From the IMG/VR virus record IMGVR_UViG_3300045950_000074, positions 1 to 29,942 of that record: a DNA stretch of 29,942 nucleotides; one strand, written 5' to 3'. The position numbers were made by a program, and so were the translations under genes. Below the pieces are notes generated by a model. It was not told the origin of the DNA, did no database searches, and worked only from the letters and a program-made list of their open reading frames with translations. The DNA comes from a virus. The first letter of the stretch is position 1, and every line of letters begins with the position of its first letter. Below, in pieces: positions 23,733 to 29,942 of this stretch.

Positions 23733-24671
23733 TGGGCCCTTTCCTCTGGGGGTGGTTGTGCCGCGGGGTGCGGCGGCGAAAGCGCGGAAGGCGGTGACCG
23801 GATCGGCCACTTCGTCGGCGAGACCGGCAAAGACCGCCGCCTCACCGCGGAACACGGCGGCTTCGGTGCCCAGCGCCCGAAGGGTGCCGAGGCGGCGACC
23901 ACGACCTTCGGCGACGGTCTCGGCAAAGAGCTGACGCAAATCCTCAAGCTCGCCTGCGATCCGGGCGCGGACGGCCTCGGGCAGGGGCTGATAGGGATTG
24001 GCATCAACCTTGCGCGCGCCTGCGTGGATCAGCGTCACGGCGATGCCTTTCTGATTGAGCGCTCCGCTCATGTCGCTGTGCATGGCCACGACGCCGATGC
24101 TACCGACTGCGCCGGTGCGGGGCAGGACGATGCGGTCGGCCTGGGAGGCCAGCGCATAGGCGGCCGAGAGGGCGTGATCGGCAACGAAGGCATGGACGGG
24201 TTTGACCTGTCGAGCCACCCGAATGCGATCGGCGAGGTCAAAGGCCCCGGCCACCTCGCCGCCGAAGCTGTCGATATCGAGAGCGATGCCGCGAATGGCG
24301 GTGTCGGCCAGCGCAGCCTGCAATTGTGCTGCGATGCCTTCATAGGAGGTCAGCCCGGAGGACTGCCCAATCCACGCCCCGCGATGCACCAGCGTGCCCG
24401 CGATTTCGATCACCGCAATCCCGTCGACGACAGCGAAGGGCCGGCCGCCATCCCGCCCCTGGGGATTGGTCAGGTCATCGCCAAAGAGAGAGGCCCGGGC
24501 GGGCAAGGCGGCTGCATCTCGATCTTCGACCGTGATTTCCAGTCCCTCGACACTGATCTCCCGACCGGCGATCCGTGGGCCAAGCCCCGTCAGGAAGACC
24601 AGCGCCTTGGCTGGATCGACCATCAGGGGCGTGTTGAAGACGCGCTGGGCGATCTGGGTGTGATGCATCAT
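23358..24671 (-). CDS. S49 family capsid maturation protease, lambda gpC-like
   Basis: 437 aa. The protease domain spans about 80-300 with the S49 (SppA-type) signature: IEIAGTLVHRGAW, ALDIDSFGGEVAGAFDLADR, then ADHALSAAYALASQADRIVL with the likely nucleophile S169, and LIHAGARKVDANPYQPLPEA with the likely general base K221. Residues 314-437 are a Pro/Ala-rich linker and a helical tail that works as scaffold and is probably also made separately. The start overlaps the portal stop by 4 nt (24668-24671). In lambda the protease cleaves scaffold and portal during prohead maturation. Confidence 0.9.
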   Translation of the reverse strand: MMHHTQIAQRVFNTPLMVDPAKALVFLTGLGPRIAGREISVEGLEITVEDRDAAALPARASLFGDDLTNPQGRDGGRPFAVVDGIAVIEIAGTLVHRGAWIGQSSGLTSYEGIAAQLQAALADTAIRGIALDIDSFGGEVAGAFDLADRIRVARQVKPVHAFVADHALSAAYALASQADRIVLPRTGAVGSIGVVAMHSDMSGALNQKGIAVTLIHAGARKVDANPYQPLPEAVRARIAGELEDLRQLFAETVAEGRGRRLGTLRALGTEAAVFRGEAAVFAGLADEVADPVTAFRAFAAAPRGTTTPRGKGPMMTTAPDDHAQPAAAPAASPPPESTAPAAVAPPQSEATAVSPEAIRAEAAEVAQVCAQAARLGIQIDAADAVAKGVKPEALRAKVLVDLAARSDAAGIIATAPATGAKESPIVAAAKKSAAASR

Positions 24672-26179
24672 CCTTCCTCCGCGGGCCGGGTGTCCCGTTC
24701 CTCGCCCTTGTCATTCGCTCGCTGGTCTTCTTCATCAGGGTCCGTTTCGCCGCCCTGATCCTCGCTGCTGCCACCGGCTGCCTGCGCCGGGGATCCCGGT
24801 CGCCTGAAGTCCAAGCCCAACTCCGCCTCGCGTTTCCGTTCTGCCGCGATTTCCCGGTCGACCTGCTCGGCGTCGTAACCGCGTTCGGCGATGGCCTGCG
24901 TGCGGGATTTCAGGCCCGCCTCGATCTGCAGGATCTCGGCCGAGGCGTCTTTGGCGGGGTCGATCCAGTCCCATTTCGTGGGGAGCCAGTCGCAAGCGAG
25001 GTATTGCCGCCGCTCCGTTGCATAGCCGGGCAGGTCGATGGCGCCCGCCAGCACCGCCATGTCCATCCAGCGGGTCCAGACCGCGCGGCAGAGCTGGTAG
25101 ACCATGACTGAATGCTGGAAGGCCGAGATGCGGCGGCGGAAGTCGACCAGCGCGATCCGGGTGTTCGAGAAGTTGCCTTTGGCGGTGTCACCCGTGAGAT
25201 AGCCATAGGGCACGCCCAGCGCCGCGCCGATCTGCAGGAGCGTCCGGTACTGGAACGGCTCATAAGTGGACCCGGAATCCGGCGTCGATGGCGTGGTGAC
25301 ATCTTCGCCCGGATCAAGGCGCACAACCTGGCCGGGTTCGACCTCGAGATCATCCTCGGCCGGATCGAGGGCCGTTTCCGGCGCGGGCGATGTGATGAAC
25401 ATCGCGAACATAGCCGCAGTCTTCTTCCGCTCCAGTTCCGCATCGTCGTAGAGGTCGAGCGTGAAGAGCTTCACGACGGCCGCTGCAAACCGTGACACGC
25501 CGCGCAGCTGCCCCGCCTCGACCGGGTCCAGAATGTGGATCACCTCCGAGGCGGGCACGCGCACCGTCTCTCCCGCCAGCCCCGGATCGGTCATGTCGCC
25601 CGGATGGCGGCGCAGGAAGTGGTAGGCCACGCGGCGGCCGATCCCGTCGAATTCGATCCCCTGCCGGATCGATCCCGCGCCGGGCAGGACGCGGGTCATG
25701 TCCTGGGGCAGCATTTCCGAGGGCAGCATCTGCAGCTGCATCGGCACAGTGAGACCATCTTCGGGACGCCGCGTCCGGATGCGCAGGAAGACCTCGCCTG
25801 CAAGAAACACCTCCCGCGCGGCCCGGCGCTGCAGGCCGAAGAAGTCGGTCAGCCCCTCGGCATCGGCCTCGTCGGTCCACGCAAGCCACAGTTTCTGCAG
25901 TTCCTCCTTCTTTGTCGCGTCCGCGATCTTCGACGAGGGCTTGATCCCGTCGCCGACAACATGGTTCGCGAAGGCATCGACGGCATTCGCGGCGTAGCCA
26001 TTGTTCCTGACCAGCCAACGCGCCCGTGCGGTGATGGTCTCGCCCGAGGCGGCGATCAGCGTGTTCACATGCGCCCGGGTGGCCCGGAACCCGCGCATGC
26101 GCCGGTGGGACTGCGCAGCGTCAAACCCGCCGATCATGGACCCAAGGCGCGCGCGGAAGGCGTCGAGCACCATGGTCAC
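24668..26179 (-). CDS. Portal protein, lambda gpB family
   Basis: 503 aa. Conserved segments: ARWLVRNNGYAANAVDAFAN (53-72) then HVVGDGIKPS, VRVPASEVIHILDPVEAGQL, YGYLTGDTAKGNFSNTRIAL and FRRRISAFQHSVMVYQLCRA. The C-terminal ~45 residues are strongly acidic and polar. This is the lambda-type portal (Phage_portal_2), which forms the dodecameric DNA channel and docks the terminase. It overlaps the gpW-like gene and the protease gene by 4 nt each, so the packaging and prohead genes are coupled. Confidence 0.93.
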   Translation of the reverse strand: MTMVLDAFRARLGSMIGGFDAAQSHRRMRGFRATRAHVNTLIAASGETITARARWLVRNNGYAANAVDAFANHVVGDGIKPSSKIADATKKEELQKLWLAWTDEADAEGLTDFFGLQRRAAREVFLAGEVFLRIRTRRPEDGLTVPMQLQMLPSEMLPQDMTRVLPGAGSIRQGIEFDGIGRRVAYHFLRRHPGDMTDPGLAGETVRVPASEVIHILDPVEAGQLRGVSRFAAAVVKLFTLDLYDDAELERKKTAAMFAMFITSPAPETALDPAEDDLEVEPGQVVRLDPGEDVTTPSTPDSGSTYEPFQYRTLLQIGAALGVPYGYLTGDTAKGNFSNTRIALVDFRRRISAFQHSVMVYQLCRAVWTRWMDMAVLAGAIDLPGYATERRQYLACDWLPTKWDWIDPAKDASAEILQIEAGLKSRTQAIAERGYDAEQVDREIAAERKREAELGLDFRRPGSPAQAAGGSSEDQGGETDPDEEDQRANDKGEERDTRPAEEG

Positions 26180-26388
26180 AGACCCTTCGTGGCCACGGTG
26201 CCCCAGCGGCGTCGCCGGGGCGTAGCCGAGGCTGCTGCAATCCGCCCTTCCAGATCCCTGATCGCCGTGGCCAGTTCCGCGTCCGAGCCATAGGTCACGG
26301 TCTTGCCGTCATAGCTGACGCTGCGGAGCCCGGCAAAGCGAGCTTCCTGCAGTGCCGTGAGCAGGGCCTGCATGCGTTCCAGGTCCAT
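26176..26388 (-). CDS. gpW-like head-tail joining protein
   Basis: 70 aa from the ATG at 26388, which shares one base with the terminase stop (TGATG); the same frame is open upstream only as a shadow of the terminase gene. The sequence MDLERMQALLTALQEARFAG then LRSVSYDGKTVTYGSDAELA and TAIRDLEGRIAA matches the short two-helix plus hairpin gpW layout (lambda gpW 68 aa). It plugs the portal after packaging. Position between terminase and portal is the conserved lambda order. Confidence 0.85.
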   Translation of the reverse strand: MDLERMQALLTALQEARFAGLRSVSYDGKTVTYGSDAELATAIRDLEGRIAAASATPRRRRWGTVATKGL

Positions 26389-28439
26389 CAGTCCCTCATG
26401 AAGTTCGGGGTGTAGGCCCGCCGTTTCCGGCGAGGCGTGGTCAGGGTTCCGGCCTTCGGTGCGGCCGATGCTGCCATTTCCGTTGCCGCGGGCACGGCGG
26501 CGGGCATGCGCGTTTCCACGCCCGCCTGCGCCTCGAGCCGCCGCCAGGTGGCTTCGTCCCACCGGTCGGCGCCGAGGATCCACGCAGCGGCACGGGCGTA
26601 GACCCGGCAGTCCAGCGCCTCGTTCCGCTCGCGCATCTTCTGCCATTCCTGACGGGCATAGCCGCGCTTGTTGCGGATCGTGACCAGCTGCTCGGCCACC
26701 AGCTGCTTCAGCCATTCGGTGTCGGCCCAGCCGGGGATGTGCACGGTGCCCGGCGCATCGAGGGCGCCCTGCGCACGGTCCTCGTCCGAGGGCCGCTCGA
26801 TCCGCAGGAACCGATAGGTCTCCGCCTTGAAGGTCGCGGTCGCCACCGACCAGAGACGGGCGCCACGGCGCAGCCGTTTGCCGCCAATGGTGGCGTCGAC
26901 AAAGGTCGGGCCTGAGACCGGCGCGGCGCGATTGAAGCCCTCAAGCCCCTTCAGGGGTGTCACCTGTTCGAACCCGACCTTGCGCGACCAGGCATAGACC
27001 GCCGCGGCCTCGTAACCAGTGTCGATGCCAAGCCGCGCCACGGTCATGAAGGCGCCGCTGGCATGTTGCCAAGACCGGCCGAGCAGGGCCGTCAGCTTGT
27101 CCCAGGCGCCCGCATCGTCAGGCCCGCCCGGAATGACGATGTGATCGACGAGCCAGGACTCGAGGCCGCGGCCCCAGGCCCAGATGTCGACCTCGATCCG
27201 GTCCCTCTGGACGTCAGCGCCCGCGGTCAGGAACAGAGCGGCCATCGGCACGGTGCCCGGCTTCCAGGATTCACGCCGATCCGCAAGCCGTTGCCATTCC
27301 GGTGCGTCGCCGCTTTCGACCCATGTCTCGCCCAAAAGCGTGTTGCGCGCTGCGCGCAGCGTCTCGTCCGAGCCTTGGGCCGCCAGCCATTCCCGCGCGA
27401 CGTCGGACCAGCTTTTCCACCCGAGTGGCGAATAGAGTGCCGACAGGTGGAACCCGATGGCCTTCGGATCCTTGGAAACAGCTGTTGCCCGCCATTCGCC
27501 GCGGGCCAGCATCTCGGTCTTGTGGTGCTCGGCGATAGGACGCTCGCACCCCTCGCAATTGTAGGCCGCCGTTTCCGGCTTCCCCTTCGCCCAGCGCAGC
27601 CGCTCGAACTGCAGCCACTGCATCGCCCCGCAATGCGGGCAGGGTACGAAGTAGCGCCGCTGGTCGGACGCCTCGAATTCCCGCTCGATCCGGCTCAGCC
27701 CTCGTATCGTAGGCGTCGAGACCATGAAGACCTTGCGCCGGTGCGAGAAGGTGGTGGTCCGCGCCTCGGCCAGCGTGACCGGATCGCCTTCCTCATCGGC
27801 CGAGGCCGGATAAGCATCCACCTCGTCCAGAAACACATAGCGCGCAGGCATCGACCGCAGGCCGGTGGCCGAGTTCGCCCCTGTCAGCACCAGGATGCCG
27901 CCGGGGAATTCCTTCGACAGCATCGAATTGCCCGCATCGCGCGACCGGGCCGGGTTGACCCGTTCGCGCAGCGCCGGGCTATCCGCGATCAGGAGATCAA
28001 GGCGGCCCCGCGAGGTGCGCTTCGCCAATTCCAGGCTCGGCAGTACCGCCAGCATCGGCCCCGGGGCGTGATGGATGACGAAGCCGATCCAGTTGTTGCC
28101 CGCTTCCGTGGCCCCGACCTGCGCCGCCTTCATGAAGGTGATGCGCTGGGCCGGGTGGCTGGGCGACAGCGCATCCATGATCTCGCGCAGGTAAGGGGCC
28201 CGGGCGGTGCGATAGCGTCCCGGCTCAGCCGCGCCGCGCGATGACAGCCAGCGATGCTGATCCGCCCATTCCGACACCGTCAGGTTCGGGTCGGGACGCA
28301 TCCCCTGACGCCAGACCCGTAGCAGGTCTTCGGCGCCGTCGAAGCCGAGGTCGAGGTCGGCCGCTAGGTCGTTGTGATCTTCCTCATCATGCAAGAGAGA
28401 CCCTGAGGTCGGCGAGGGCGTCGAGCTGTTCGCGGACAT
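26388..28439 (-). CDS. Terminase large subunit, GpA family
   Basis: 683 aa. ATPase: Walker A-like KAAQVGATEAG (104-114), Walker B YVFLDEVDAY (201-210) and the motif III region KVFMVSTPT (236-244). Two CxxC pairs (CPHC 267-270, CEGC 295-298) form a zinc site typical of GpA proteins. The nuclease half has candidate metal-binding acids D409 (GADVQRDRIEVD) and D473 (LGIDTGYEA). It cuts concatemeric DNA, usually at cos sites, and drives packaging. It overlaps the small-subunit gene by 53 nt. Confidence 0.95.
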   Translation of the reverse strand: MSANSSTPSPTSGSLLHDEEDHNDLAADLDLGFDGAEDLLRVWRQGMRPDPNLTVSEWADQHRWLSSRGAAEPGRYRTARAPYLREIMDALSPSHPAQRITFMKAAQVGATEAGNNWIGFVIHHAPGPMLAVLPSLELAKRTSRGRLDLLIADSPALRERVNPARSRDAGNSMLSKEFPGGILVLTGANSATGLRSMPARYVFLDEVDAYPASADEEGDPVTLAEARTTTFSHRRKVFMVSTPTIRGLSRIEREFEASDQRRYFVPCPHCGAMQWLQFERLRWAKGKPETAAYNCEGCERPIAEHHKTEMLARGEWRATAVSKDPKAIGFHLSALYSPLGWKSWSDVAREWLAAQGSDETLRAARNTLLGETWVESGDAPEWQRLADRRESWKPGTVPMAALFLTAGADVQRDRIEVDIWAWGRGLESWLVDHIVIPGGPDDAGAWDKLTALLGRSWQHASGAFMTVARLGIDTGYEAAAVYAWSRKVGFEQVTPLKGLEGFNRAAPVSGPTFVDATIGGKRLRRGARLWSVATATFKAETYRFLRIERPSDEDRAQGALDAPGTVHIPGWADTEWLKQLVAEQLVTIRNKRGYARQEWQKMRERNEALDCRVYARAAAWILGADRWDEATWRRLEAQAGVETRMPAAVPAATEMAASAAPKAGTLTTPRRKRRAYTPNFMRD

Positions 28440-28923
28440 GGGCTTCCAGCACCCTCTGCATGATCGCGGTCTCGATCGTCACCGATGCCCCGGATTGCCG
28501 TTCCACCTCCGCCATGATCTGCGCCGCCATAAGTGCTGCCACCCGTCCGGGCCAGGTCACCCAGACATCCCGTTCCTGCCGCGCCAGCCGGAAGACGAGG
28601 GTCTCCGCCCGCGCGCGGTCGACCAGCGCGCCCTTCTTCTTCTGCACCGCCAGTTGGCGTTCCTGGGCCGCATAGACCGTGAGTGCCGTGCGCGCCTTGA
28701 TATAGGATGTCGTCTCGCCCGGGCTGCTGGACAGCCCGTCGCCACCCAGCGACCGGCGCTGCTGGTCCGGGTCCGTCATCTCCGCCCGCCGCACGTCCGA
28801 GGCCGCGGCGTTGATCGACCCGTCGTCATGGACCACCAGCCGCCCGTTCTTCCGCGCCTTCTGGACCCCGCCGCGCGACAGGCCGGAATGGGCCGCATAC
28901 TCGCGTTCGCTCATGCCCTTCAT
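28387..28923 (-). CDS. Terminase small subunit, Nu1-like
   Basis: 178 aa, close to lambda Nu1 (181 aa). The N-terminus (MSEREYAAHSGLSRGGVQKA then RKNGRLVVHDDGSIN) is a helix-turn-helix of the Nu1/MerR-like kind that binds cosB DNA. The middle (KARTALTVYAAQERQLAVQK, then KKGALVDRARAETLVFRLAR) is the charged helix that dimerises and contacts the large subunit. Start at 28923 or, equally possible, at Met4 (28914); neither has a strong Shine-Dalgarno. It is the first gene of the late operon and lies next to an IHF-type site. Confidence 0.85.
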   Translation of the reverse strand: MKGMSEREYAAHSGLSRGGVQKARKNGRLVVHDDGSINAAASDVRRAEMTDPDQQRRSLGGDGLSSSPGETTSYIKARTALTVYAAQERQLAVQKKKGALVDRARAETLVFRLARQERDVWVTWPGRVAALMAAQIMAEVERQSGASVTIETAIMQRVLEAHVREQLDALADLRVSLA

Positions 28924-28961
28924 GGCGCAGACAATCCGAGTAAGATGATGATATCGCTATA

Positions 28962-28974
28962 TAATCAGTTGATT
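28962..28974 (-). promoter_or_regulatory. IHF-type binding site in the AT-rich gap upstream of the terminase genes
   Basis: On the minus strand AATCAACTGATTA matches the IHF consensus WATCAANNNNTTR at every fixed position. The site is part of a 14-bp dyad TAATCA-GT-TGATTA (28962-28975). It lies in the only AT-rich patch (28940-28975) between the divergent terminase and plus-strand genes, 39-52 bp before the terminase small-subunit start. In lambda an IHF site lies inside cosB next to Nu1. No clear -35/-10 pair was found in the gap. Confidence 0.5.
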
Positions 28975-29040
28975 AGAGGGCGCGACAGAGCGAGTCTGAT
29001 CCCAAGGGAACGATGCAACTCACCGAAGGATGCCACCGCC

Positions 29041-29268
29041 ATGACCACCCGTCGCGCCGCCGACAATTCCAAAGCCCTCGACGCCTTCATCGCCGCCAAA
29101 GCCGAGATCGACACCATGCTTGAGCGCCTGAAGTCCCTCAGCGACGACCAGTTCGAGACCCACCCTGACGAGATTCATTGGGGGCATGTCGGCACCCTGA
29201 AGCACTACGCGGGCCTGCTGCGCCAGATCACCGACAGCGCCTTCAAGGAAGGCGAACACGCCGCCTGA
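29041..29268 (+). CDS. Conserved 75-aa phage-associated protein, function unknown
   Basis: 75 aa: MTTRRAADNSKALDAFIAAK, EIDTMLERLKSLSDDQFETH, then EIHWGHVGTLKHYAGLLRQI and a short acidic end. Predicted all-helical and soluble. Similar proteins occur next to DUF3489 genes in alphaproteobacterial prophages and islands, as I recall. The start at 29041 has AAGGA ten nt upstream. It is divergent from the terminase genes and likely co-transcribed with the DUF3489 gene 95 bp downstream. No function can be assigned. Confidence 0.75.
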   Translation: MTTRRAADNSKALDAFIAAKAEIDTMLERLKSLSDDQFETHPDEIHWGHVGTLKHYAGLLRQITDSAFKEGEHAA

Positions 29269-29292
29269 CGCGCCCACGTGGCACGACGGCCG

Positions 29293-29359
29293 CCCCGTCT
29301 GGTGACGGGGCTTGCCTCCGTAGAAGGCGCGCATGCCGCGCGCCACAGCGCCCGGAGGC
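29293..29359 (+). promoter_or_regulatory. Structured mRNA leader that can mask the ribosome site of the DUF3489 gene
   Basis: Three perfect stems can form in the 95-nt gap. CCCCGTC (29293-29299) pairs with GACGGGG (29304-29310) around TGGT. GCCTCCG (29314-29320) pairs with CGGAGGC (29353-29359). Inside the latter, GGCGCGC (29326-29332) pairs with GCGCGCC (29338-29344). The 3' arm of the middle stem contains GGAGG, the Shine-Dalgarno 5 nt before the ATG at 29364. An alternative pairing of GGGG (29307-29310) with the CCCC after GGAGG is possible. This looks like a translational control element. Confidence 0.6.
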
Positions 29360-29363
29360 CCCG

Positions 29364-29852
29364 ATGACCACCCCATCCGACACCCAGTCCCTGATCTTGT
29401 CCCGCGCCGCAACCCGGCCCGGCAATCTTGCCGTGCCGCTGCCCGAGGGGCTGGTGGGCGCCGCTGCCAAGATGGTCGTCGGCAAGATGATCGCCCGCGG
29501 CTGGCTGGAGGAGGTTGAGGCCAATCTGCGCCGCGGCGAGCCGATGTGGCGCGAGACCGGCGACGGTCACGGCATTACGCTGATCGCGACCGAGGCCGGG
29601 CTGGAGGCCATTGGGATCGAGCCGCTGGCGGCCAGCGCTGTCGCCAGCGCGCGGAAGGCCAAGCCGAAGCCGGACCCGACACAGATACCCGACGACACCG
29701 ACACCGCGAAACCCGTCGCCATCCGCGCTGGCACCAAGCAGGCCCAGATCATCGCCATGCTCCAGCGCCCCGAGGGGGCGACAGTCGCCGAGATAGTCGA
29801 GGCCACCGGATGGCTGGCACATTATGCCGATGCCCGGATTATGCCGATGTAA
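29364..29852 (+). CDS. DUF3489-family protein with a replaced C-terminus
   Basis: 162 aa. The N-terminal part (QSLILSRAATRPGNLAVPLP, then KMVVGKMIARGWLEEVEANL) and the winged-helix-like C-terminal domain RAGTKQAQIIAMLQRPEGAT followed by AEIVEATGW (121-150) match DUF3489. Family members normally continue about GWQ.HTVRG...GALKKKLGL with 30 or more further residues. Here the sequence departs after W150 and ends LAHYADARIMPM, encoded by a repeated motif. So the helix-turn-helix lacks its last part, and the protein is probably damaged. The break is near base 29820. DUF3489 proteins are presumed DNA-binding; their role is unknown. Confidence 0.72.
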   Translation: MTTPSDTQSLILSRAATRPGNLAVPLPEGLVGAAAKMVVGKMIARGWLEEVEANLRRGEPMWRETGDGHGITLIATEAGLEAIGIEPLAASAVASARKAKPKPDPTQIPDDTDTAKPVAIRAGTKQAQIIAMLQRPEGATVAEIVEATGWLAHYADARIMPM

Positions 29853-29906
29853 CTGTGTAAACATTGGAATACCTTCAGTTCTGCTGCATCGGGTTCGGCA
29901 TAATCC
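29821..29906. repeat. Direct and inverted 12-bp motifs at the DUF3489 break, likely mobile-element edge
   Basis: ATTATGCCGATG occurs twice in tandem (29821-29832 and 29838-29849, 17-bp period). GGATTATGCCGA (29836-29847) has a perfect inverted copy TCGGCATAATCC (29895-29906). The first repeat starts exactly where the DUF3489 sequence stops matching its family. Spaced direct/inverted motifs of this kind are typical of recombinase binding sites at the end of an element. Bases 29853-29942 hold no gene that I can support. Confidence 0.55.
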
Positions 29907-29942
29907 TCGGGGCTGCAGGCTGGTAACGTCTCCTTTTTCACG

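Noticed and set aside
27063-28244. 393-residue plus-strand open frame opposite the terminase
   Set aside because: Antisense shadow of a confident GpA-type terminase gene.
4158-28923. Whole cluster as a gene transfer agent instead of a phage
   Set aside because: The tail hub resembles GTA parts, but terminase, portal, protease/scaffold, decoration and capsid genes are of lambda type, with a lysis cassette and cargo genes. That differs from the RcGTA set.
28940-28990. TATAAT at 28960-28965 as a plus-strand promoter
   Set aside because: No acceptable -35 at 16-18 bp; kept only as part of the AT-rich IHF-type region.
1-29942. tRNA, rRNA and CRISPR arrays
   Set aside because: No cloverleaf-like sequence, rRNA signature or regularly spaced repeats were seen by eye; a dedicated search could not be run.

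Overview
The window is most of the structural and lysis region of a lambda-like siphophage prophage in a GC-rich alphaproteobacterium. The style of the tail module (DUF2163 hub, DUF2793, the tail-tip set) and of the DUF3489 neighbourhood suggests a member of the Rhodobacteraceae (Paracoccus/Rhodobacter relatives). The taxon is inferred from recalled gene families and base composition, not from a search.

Layout, in transcription order of the phage (minus strand, right to left): terminase small and large subunits, gpW-like joiner, portal, S49 protease with a nested scaffold, gpD-like decoration protein, gpE-like major capsid protein, gpFII-like joiner, DUF6441 neck protein, tail terminator, tail tube, a G/GT tail-assembly-chaperone pair made by a -1 ribosomal frameshift, tape measure, a distal-tail protein, the DUF2163 hub, two small tail-tip factors, a large tail-tip protein carrying a vWA/MIDAS domain, three appendage proteins (DUF2793, SPRY-like, lectin-like), a DUF6127-like membrane protein, a hairpin terminator, then a lysis cassette (M15 endolysin, Rz, Rz1). 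Most neighbours overlap by 4 nt or a little more, as in a translationally coupled late operon.

The operon is interrupted in two places by accessory DNA of visibly lower GC. At 12.7-14.7 kb lie a PD-(D/E)XK-like nuclease gene and an HNH endonuclease gene. The HNH gene sits between two ~90% identical copies of the 3' end of the distal-tail gene, so a ~1.26 kb cassette has inserted and left a displaced gene remnant. At 20.5-20.9 kb a small membrane-protein gene lies on the opposite strand (a moron).

Downstream of the lysis genes (left end) are a Sel1/TPR-like protein, a 949-aa helicase IV/UvrD-type helicase with a nuclease-like insertion and zinc ribbons, and the right end of an IS66-type element. 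At the right end, divergent from the terminase genes, are a 75-aa protein and a DUF3489 protein. The DUF3489 gene has a structured leader that can mask its ribosome binding site, and its conserved C-terminus is replaced by sequence carrying direct and inverted copies of a 12-bp motif, which looks like the edge of another mobile element. No integrase, repressor, replication genes, tRNA, rRNA or CRISPR are visible; the att sites lie outside the window or are not recognisable.
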